A stretch of DNA of 19,003 bases from Candidatus Iainarchaeum sp. (GTDB taxonomy: Archaea; B1Sed10-29; WALL01; JAGHAM01): assembly GCA_021161465.1 (NCBI GenBank), contig JAGHAM010000038.1:1-19003 (forward strand). The letters run 5' to 3'. Below, piece after piece: positions 14,573 to 19,003 of the stretch; position 1 is the stretch's first letter, and every line of letters starts with the position of its first letter. The notes below the pieces were generated by a model. It did no database searches. It saw only the letters and a program-made list of their open reading frames with translations, and was not told the DNA's origin. The position numbers and the translations under genes were made by a program.

Positions 14573-15747
14573 AAATTCCCCTTTAATTTTGTTTCAAAAT
14601 CAGTAAGGATGTTTGCGTAGTTTACGAAGGCATCATATGGGGAGTCATAAGGGTTAAAATATTTGTGGACATCACCATCCGCCCACCATTTGGTGCATAG
14701 GTAATACAAGTGGTCCGAGGTTTGAAGCAGACGCCACACGTGCGTAAGGTCCTTGCTTCCATTTTCTTTTACAAGCCCTTCAAGCCGTTTTATCCTATCA
14801 AAGCAGTCTCTTTGCATATCATTTCCAAGCCACGCGCTTAAGTCCCTATCTACATCAGCCCATGAAAGGGGGTAAGGGGAGTCAACAACACCAACAGGTT
14901 CGTAGGAATCTATTGTTTCGCTAGCTGTTTTAAAGCTAAGGTTGTCATATTTTGCTATCTCGCTTGGCAAATGCTTAAGGAACTCAAATATACCGGTGCT
15001 TTCCCACTGATGTTCACCGAAAGTTTCGTAATCCATGAAGAGGTTGACGGTTTGGCCTTCATTTGCAGAAAGCCAGCTGGCATATTTGTCAGCCGTCAAT
15101 GGGTGTTCCTTCCAGCTGTGAGTTGAAAACCTAAAAGCTATGTCATCGCTTAGTTTGTAGTTTCGCAGAAGCACTCTTATGTTTGAATTTGGTGGGGTGT
15201 ATAAATAGTTTGGCGACCTCCACCCAAGAATCTTCTCCGCGCCTTCGGCTAATATGCCTTTATAACCCATATTTTCCACAGTCTTTGCTATGTCATTTGA
15301 GTAAAGGGCCTCTGTGTTCCTGAATATCCTTGGTTTGTAGCCAAACAGGTCCTTCATAAGCCCGGAATGGCTTTTAACCTGCTCTTTAAATTCATTCTCA
15401 CTATAAAGACTTGCAAGTGAGTGGTAATAAGTCTCATCGAGAAGCTCAACGTTTCCTGTTGAAACCAGTTGCTGGAATGATTCTATCACTTCTGGGTGGA
15501 ACTTCTGGCTTTGTTCTAAGAACACGCCAGACATACTGTATGTCAGCTTTATGTTATATTCATCAATAAGTGATAAGAGTAAGTTGTTGGTTGGTGCGTA
15601 ACACTTTGCGACTATCCTGCTGAAGTATTTCTTATTTTTATCCCAATCAAAGTAGTCATAGTAAGGATTCTCTGCTTTGGAGAATACTGTGAATTTCCTT
15701 AGCCTTATGGGCTGATGCACCTCAAAATACATGCATATGGATGGCAT
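14569..15747 (-). CDS. GH57 alpha-amylase (cytoplasmic)
   Basis: A 392-residue GH57 family hydrolase without signal peptide. The five GH57 signatures are visible: HQP (FEVHQPIR), GNVELLDETYYHSL, IFRNTEALY with the nucleophile Glu near residue 146, LFMDYETFGEHQW with the acid/base Asp near 239, and WADVDRDLSAWLGNDMQRD. The HQP, RNTE and MDYETFGEH forms are those of the alpha-amylase branch. GH57 branching enzymes are usually over 500 residues, so branching is less likely but not excluded. It should trim intracellular alpha-1,4-glucan to oligosaccharides. The start ATG 15747 shares one base with the upstream stop (TGATG), with GGGAG about nine bases before it; an in-frame GTG at 15750 is rejected. 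Confidence 0.92.
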   Translation of the reverse strand: MPSICMYFEVHQPIRLRKFTVFSKAENPYYDYFDWDKNKKYFSRIVAKCYAPTNNLLLSLIDEYNIKLTYSMSGVFLEQSQKFHPEVIESFQQLVSTGNVELLDETYYHSLASLYSENEFKEQVKSHSGLMKDLFGYKPRIFRNTEALYSNDIAKTVENMGYKGILAEGAEKILGWRSPNYLYTPPNSNIRVLLRNYKLSDDIAFRFSTHSWKEHPLTADKYASWLSANEGQTVNLFMDYETFGEHQWESTGIFEFLKHLPSEIAKYDNLSFKTASETIDSYEPVGVVDSPYPLSWADVDRDLSAWLGNDMQRDCFDRIKRLEGLVKENGSKDLTHVWRLLQTSDHLYYLCTKWWADGDVHKYFNPYDSPYDAFVNYANILTDFETKLKGNL

Positions 15748-17006
15748 CACATTAGCTCCCGGTACACCTTTATTGTATCCTTTGCTACGTTATCCCAGTC
15801 AAATCTGTCTGCTTCCTTTTCAGCGTTCTTTGTCATACACTTCTTGAGCGAGTTGTGTTTTAGTATTGATATTATCTTGTTTGCCATTTCCTGTGTATCC
15901 CAGAAGTCTACCTTAAAGCAGTGCTTTATAACTTCGGACACACCACTTGTCTTTGATATGATTACCGGAGTCCTTGCAGCCATTGCCTCAAGGACAGTTA
16001 TGCCAAAAGGCTCAGATACTGATGGAAGCACGTAAACATCAGCCATGTTGTATAACCTTACCAGGTCATCATCAGGTATGTATCCTGTGAACATAACTTT
16101 TCCAGTCAAACCCATATGTATTGCTTCCTCTATAAGTTGTGGCAGCAGGTCACCTTTACCACACACTACAAACTTGACGTTAGGGTCTTTCTCATGCTCG
16201 AGGACTTCTTTAGCGGCCCTTAGGAAAAATACTGGTCCTTTCTGGTTAGTTAGCCTTCCTGCAAACAAAACCATTTTCTCTTTCTTTTTTTGTGGCGGCT
16301 GCTTGTATTCATAGGGATTAACTGCATTGTATATTACCCTGATTTTCTTATCATCAGCACCATATTTCTTGACCAGCTCATCCTTGGTCATCTTACTGAC
16401 AGCTATTACCCTATCTGCTTTTTCTATGCCCTTGCGTTCTATGGACACTATCCATTCCATTGGATATATGTTTGCTGTTCTGTCATATTCAGTGCTGTGC
16501 ACAGTCACTATGAGCGGTTTTCCTGTTCTTTCCTTTAACTCTACAGCTGCGGGCATAGTTATCCAGTCGTGGGCGTGGATTACATCAAACTTTTTACCAA
16601 GGGCTTCCCTAACTACGCTTTTGTTGTAAACCTGAACAGCCTCAAAGAAGTTTAGTGGATAGTTTTCAGTGGTTTCAAGCAGGGCCTCCCCACTACCATT
16701 GCTTACTGGCTTGTGTGTTTCTGTAGTGGGTCCTGAATACATATAAGGCCCTAAGGCATAGGGGCTTATTGGGTATGGCCCAATGTCCCAGGATTTTGAT
16801 GAAGCATGTCTTCCAGTTGTGTGGTGCTTGGGGCTTACCCCAACTATCTCAACACCAGGGACATGTATGTGCGCGCCTTTCTTTGGCATGAAAAAGGTCA
16901 CTTTAACACCATTGGCAGCAAGGTTTCGTGTTAATTCGTAGCAGTGTCTCCCAAGACCACCTGAAACGTAGGGTGGAAATTCCCATCCAAGCATAAGTAT
17001 TCTCAT
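15747..17006 (-). CDS. GT4/GT5-like glycosyltransferase, candidate glycogen synthase
   Basis: A 419-residue GT-B glycosyltransferase. The N-terminal WEFPPYVSGGLGRHCYEL (8-25) is the acceptor/donor glycine loop typical of starch and glycogen synthases. HAHDW is at 144-148. The donor site shows R251 and K256 (FAGRLTNQKG) and the E-x7-E pair E332/E340 in SEPFGITVLEAMA. A poorly conserved insert rich in Pro, Tyr and Ser occupies about residues 58-115. Association with amylase and debranching genes supports alpha-1,4-glucan synthesis. Glycosylation of other acceptors, or a priming role, is also possible. The start ATG has GGGGGA upstream. As first gene of the operon it is preceded by a TATA box and a repeated operator-like element. 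Confidence 0.85.
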   Translation of the reverse strand: MRILMLGWEFPPYVSGGLGRHCYELTRNLAANGVKVTFFMPKKGAHIHVPGVEIVGVSPKHHTTGRHASSKSWDIGPYPISPYALGPYMYSGPTTETHKPVSNGSGEALLETTENYPLNFFEAVQVYNKSVVREALGKKFDVIHAHDWITMPAAVELKERTGKPLIVTVHSTEYDRTANIYPMEWIVSIERKGIEKADRVIAVSKMTKDELVKKYGADDKKIRVIYNAVNPYEYKQPPQKKKEKMVLFAGRLTNQKGPVFFLRAAKEVLEHEKDPNVKFVVCGKGDLLPQLIEEAIHMGLTGKVMFTGYIPDDDLVRLYNMADVYVLPSVSEPFGITVLEAMAARTPVIISKTSGVSEVIKHCFKVDFWDTQEMANKIISILKHNSLKKCMTKNAEKEADRFDWDNVAKDTIKVYRELM

Positions 17007-17044
17007 AGTTCCCCCTGCTGCTCGCTATTTGGCCTATACTTCAA

Positions 17045-17066
17045 ACTAACCAAACCGCTTCTCTTT
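17045..17066 (-). promoter_or_regulatory. Operator-like repeat, copy 1, at the GT4 operon promoter
   Basis: The plus-strand sequence ACTAACCAAACCGCTT and six flanking bases recurs at 17169-17190 with 21 of 22 matches. This copy lies directly between the TATA box (17064-17072) and the predicted start near 17042. A protein bound there would block transcription, as archaeal repressors commonly do. The regulator is unknown. Confidence 0.6.
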
Positions 17067-17072
17067 ATATTT
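17064..17072 (-). promoter_or_regulatory. TATA box of the GT4-GH57-debranching operon
   Basis: On the minus strand AAATATAAA, in an AT-rich tract to 17090, is about 58-66 nt before the GT4 ATG, predicting a leader of about 35 nt that contains the GGGGGA Shine-Dalgarno. Confidence 0.6.
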
Positions 17073-17096
17073 TGTATTTTATTTATATCTTTCTTC

Positions 17097-17117
17097 GGTA
17101 GTGGCCTTTTCACTACC
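17097..17117. repeat. Perfect 7-bp inverted repeat upstream of the GT4 operon
   Basis: GGTAGTG, a 7-nt spacer, then CACTACC. It lies about 25 nt upstream of the GT4 operon TATA box, between the two operator-like repeats. It could be a regulator site or an RNA hairpin at the 3' end of the 17277 gene transcript. No T-run follows on the minus strand, which argues against a simple terminator. Confidence 0.5.
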
Positions 17118-17168
17118 TATTTGTTGTAAAATAGGAAAAAAAGTGTGCCATAAGCCATATCTAGCTAC

Positions 17169-17190
17169 ACTAACCAAACCGCTTTTCTTT
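17169..17190 (-). promoter_or_regulatory. Operator-like repeat, copy 2
   Basis: Matches copy 1 (17045-17066) in 21 of 22 positions, same orientation, 124 bp apart. No convincing TATA box adjoins this copy. It could be an auxiliary site for looping or cooperative binding. A weaker, inverted relative (AAGCGGTTGGGCTAACT) lies at 17590-17606. Confidence 0.5.
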
Positions 17191-17276
17191 TCCCATTAGC
17201 TCTGGCTTTACACTGGCTATATTGATATAGGTATTCAGCTATGTTGATGATATATTCAGTTGGATAACAGGTTTGC

Positions 17277-17525
17277 TTATGGCTTTTTCTGGTCTTCGTC
17301 TAGTTTTCCAGTAGTTATGTCTACAACCCTTTGCACGCCATCAGGGGTGTAATAAATCACATGAACGATACCAAACGCTTTTCCTTCGTCTACCCATTTT
17401 TGGAGAGTGGCTAGGGATGTTGTGTCCTTGACGCTGAAGCCGCCCTCGAATATTATCTCACTGACCTTGAAGTTATTCTCCTTAAGCATCTTGTAAGTGG
17501 CTTTTACCTCTTCTTCCATGTTCAT
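17277..17525 (-). CDS. Small acidic/basic alpha-beta protein, unknown
   Basis: An 82-residue soluble protein. The ATG at 17525 (MNMEEEVKATYKML) is preferred because GGGTG lies six bases upstream; a GTG at 17534 overlaps that site. The sequence has an N-terminal amphipathic helix (EEEVKATYKMLKENN), a central region (SEIIFEGGFSVKDTTSLATL) and a beta hairpin (FGIVHVIYYTPDGVQRVVDI), ending in a charged tail. I do not recognise a family and do not assign a function. It reads toward the GT4 operon but is separated from it by 270 bp containing the operon promoter, so it is probably a separate transcript. A TATA-like TTTTAAATTATAG is at 17553-17565. Confidence 0.65.
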   Translation of the reverse strand: MNMEEEVKATYKMLKENNFKVSEIIFEGGFSVKDTTSLATLQKWVDEGKAFGIVHVIYYTPDGVQRVVDITTGKLDEDQKKP

Positions 17526-17589
17526 ACCAAGCACCCAAACAATTAATCCCTTCTATAATTTAAAACCTTCTGGTTAGATTTGTTTTTTG

Positions 17590-17606
17590 AAGCGGTTGGG
17601 CTAACT
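17590..17606. promoter_or_regulatory. Weak inverted relative of the operator-like repeat
   Basis: AAGCGGTTGGGCTAACT resembles the reverse complement of the repeat at 17045 (AAGCGGTTTGGTTAGT). It lies between the divergent 17277 gene and the thioredoxin-fold gene, upstream of both. With several mismatches it may be chance. Confidence 0.3.
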
Positions 17607-17641
17607 GGTGGGCCGTGAGCGGTAAACCTTATCGTATCTGT

Positions 17642-17662
17642 TTGTTGGGACCAACCTAACAA
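17642..17662. repeat. 8-bp inverted repeat between divergent genes
   Basis: TTGTTGGG, loop ACCAA, then CCTAACAA, with one G-T wobble as RNA. It lies about 60-80 nt upstream of the TATA box of the thioredoxin-fold gene. A regulator site is possible. Nothing else is evident in the 243-nt gap 17526-17768. Confidence 0.4.
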
Positions 17663-17722
17663 CATAGCAAACATTAAAAACAAGTTAACTCAAAATAGCA
17701 GTTCTTGCACGATACCAAAACC

Positions 17723-17731
17723 TTTTTATAT
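17723..17731 (+). promoter_or_regulatory. TATA box for the thioredoxin-fold gene
   Basis: TTTTTATAT lies 38-46 nt before the ATG at 17769, giving a start near 17752-17755 and a leader of about 15 nt that holds the GAGGTG Shine-Dalgarno at 17758-17763. Confidence 0.6.
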
Positions 17732-17768
17732 GGGTTGATGCAAAAATATTACAGTATGAGGTGTATGT

Positions 17769-18878
17769 ATGGCGGATAAAAGCGACAAACGAAAGATAAA
17801 CATAACAGAGAGAAAGTTTTCTACTCTGCATTTGCTTATAATTAGCCTTGTGGCAGTATTGTTCACTGTCGCAGTAGTAGCGGTTGTTTCTCCGACTCCA
17901 ACAGCTGAGGTTGTTTATGTCCCAGTGAACAACAACCCTGTTGAGCCACAGGATAATGGGGCTCAAGTCAAGGAGATAACCGCAGAAGAAGCGGCTAGTT
18001 CAGCTGAAAGTTTGATAAAGAGTGACCTTGTTCCACAAGGAGTGGAAGTCAGTGTTTCGAATGTGACCAAGGATGGAAACTTTTACAAGATGACAGTCGC
18101 TTTGAAACAAGGGGGGCAGGAAACCGACCTATATTCCTATATGAGTGTTGATGGGAAGTATTTCTACCCAAGTGTCTTTGATGTTACAAAAGGCGAGTTC
18201 CTTGAGCAGAGACCGGCTCCGACGGCACAGCCGAATCAGGATACTAACAACCAACAACAGGGAAGCTTTGATGCACCAGATGAGAGTGTTCCCGTGGTGA
18301 AGTTCTTTGTCATGGCTTTCTGTCCATTTGGCCAACAGGCTGAGAAGGGCCTAAAGCCAGTGCATGATTTGCTTGGTGACAAAGTGAAATTAGAGCCTCA
18401 CTACGTGATTTACGAGAACTATGGTGGCGGTGGGCCTGATTACTGTATCGAGGATGGCAAATACTGTTCTATGCACGGAATCAATGAAGTGAACGAGGAT
18501 ATAAGACAATTGTGTATAAACAAGAACTATGACAGCGATACATTCTGGAACTATCTGGCATATGTGTACACCAACTGTTCTAGAGATAATATAGGCACTT
18601 GCTGGAAGGATGCGGCCAGGGCAAATGGGATTGATACGGCTAAGATTGAGTCCTGCTTTGATTCAGAGGGTGTTGACTTAATAGCAGCTGAGAAGGCCTT
18701 GGATGACAAATATGGAGTACGTGGCTCTCCAACAGTGTTCATAAATGACCAGCAGTACAATGGTGGTAGAGCTCCAGAGGACTACAAATTAGCAATCTGC
18801 AGTGGTTTCACAGACGAACCAGGTGAGTGCAGCCAGAGTTTAGGTAGCACGACTGGCTCAGCAAGTGGTGGCTGCTGA
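17769..18878 (+). CDS. Membrane-anchored DsbA-like thioredoxin-fold protein with CPFG site
   Basis: A 369-residue protein. The ATG at 17769 has GAGGTG five bases upstream. A single signal-anchor helix spans residues 20-40 (LHLLIISLVAVLFTVAVVAV), so the bulk is outside. Residues 68-145 form a small alpha-beta domain (ITAEEAASSAESLIKSDL and FYKMTVAL) then a Pro/Gln linker. The thioredoxin-fold domain begins at about 174: the active site is CPFG (185-188), the cis-Pro loop is GSPT (319-322), and a helical insert with many cysteines (226, 233, 249, 270, 278, 296) lies between. The protein ends in GSASGGC. Relatives act in disulfide chemistry of exported proteins. The second active-site Cys is replaced by Gly, so it may be a monothiol reductase, an isomerase or a metal-binding protein. 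The nearby Cys-rich dockerin protein is a possible client, which is inference. Confidence 0.82.
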   Translation: MADKSDKRKINITERKFSTLHLLIISLVAVLFTVAVVAVVSPTPTAEVVYVPVNNNPVEPQDNGAQVKEITAEEAASSAESLIKSDLVPQGVEVSVSNVTKDGNFYKMTVALKQGGQETDLYSYMSVDGKYFYPSVFDVTKGEFLEQRPAPTAQPNQDTNNQQQGSFDAPDESVPVVKFFVMAFCPFGQQAEKGLKPVHDLLGDKVKLEPHYVIYENYGGGGPDYCIEDGKYCSMHGINEVNEDIRQLCINKNYDSDTFWNYLAYVYTNCSRDNIGTCWKDAARANGIDTAKIESCFDSEGVDLIAAEKALDDKYGVRGSPTVFINDQQYNGGRAPEDYKLAICSGFTDEPGECSQSLGSTTGSASGGC

Positions 18879-18892
18879 TAAGCCCCTAAACC

Positions 18893-18914
18893 GCGATTGC
18901 CTCTTGGTAATCGC
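18893..18914 (+). terminator. 9-bp hairpin after the thioredoxin-fold gene
   Basis: GCGATTGCC pairs with GGTAATCGC around a TCTT loop, with one G-T wobble. It starts 15 nt past the stop codon at 18878. It is followed by C- and T-containing sequence rather than a T-run, so it may be an RNA 3'-end stabiliser as much as a terminator. The remaining bases to 19003 show no gene that I can support. Confidence 0.5.
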
Positions 18915-19003
18915 CCCCTCCTTCTTAATACTTTTGACTACCTCATAGAACCATATTCACCAGGTTTTAGATGTCTCACAATTAAAACTCGTTTTATAAG
19001 TTC

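Noticed and set aside
18938-19003. Open minus-strand frame of 21 codons entering from the right edge (ends VRHLKPGEYGSMR)
   Set aside because: It could be the 3' end of a convergent gene, but is too short to support and matches no family I recognise.
1-19003. CRISPR array, transposase, integrase or att site
   Set aside because: No regularly spaced repeats, transposase motifs or terminal inverted repeats were found; the tRNA is interrupted by introns, not by an integrated element.

Overview
The window reads as a chromosomal segment of an archaeon, most likely a small-genome DPANN-type lineage; I cannot place it more precisely. Grounds for Archaea are a tRNA gene with bulge-helix-bulge introns, the archaeal bifunctional fructose-1,6-bisphosphate aldolase/phosphatase, a short archaeal-type triosephosphate isomerase, a non-phosphorylating GAPDH-like enzyme, AT-rich TATA-like boxes, and a GGTGA Shine-Dalgarno core ahead of several starts. 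Other genes (cysS, the galT-like gene) appear leaderless.

Left part (1-3550): the 3' portion of a large, cysteine-rich, probably secreted protein with dockerin-like calcium loops and MopE-like Cys/Asp motifs, followed by a membrane-anchored beta-helix protein. Next is a tRNA-Leu(CAA) gene that I resolve into three exons and two introns: a canonical one at 37/38 and one inside the T-loop at 59/60. A small membrane protein follows on the minus strand.

Central part (3822-9799): cysS on the plus strand converges, sharing a CTAG stop, on a compact minus-strand operon of GAPN-like dehydrogenase, triosephosphate isomerase, FBP aldolase/phosphatase and a PfkB-family sugar kinase. This covers trunk glycolysis and gluconeogenesis between 3-phosphoglycerate and hexose phosphate. 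A small DUF5752-like gene diverges from it.

Right part (9925-17006): an alpha-glucan (glycogen) block. A GalT-like hexose-1-phosphate uridylyltransferase is divergent from a eukaryotic-type GT3 glycogen synthase. The synthase converges, with a 20-bp overlap, on an overlapping minus-strand operon of a GT4/GT5-like glycosyltransferase, a GH57 amylase and an amylo-alpha-1,6-glucosidase-like debranching enzyme. The operon promoter carries a 22-nt direct repeat between its TATA box and predicted start, a good candidate operator. Together the two blocks suggest a cell that stores glycogen and moves carbon between it and triose phosphates. No branching enzyme, phosphorylase or sugar-nucleotide pyrophosphorylase is visible in the window.

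The right end holds a small unknown gene, a membrane-anchored thioredoxin-fold protein with a single-cysteine CPFG active site, and a strong hairpin. No CRISPR array, insertion sequence, integrase or rRNA was seen.
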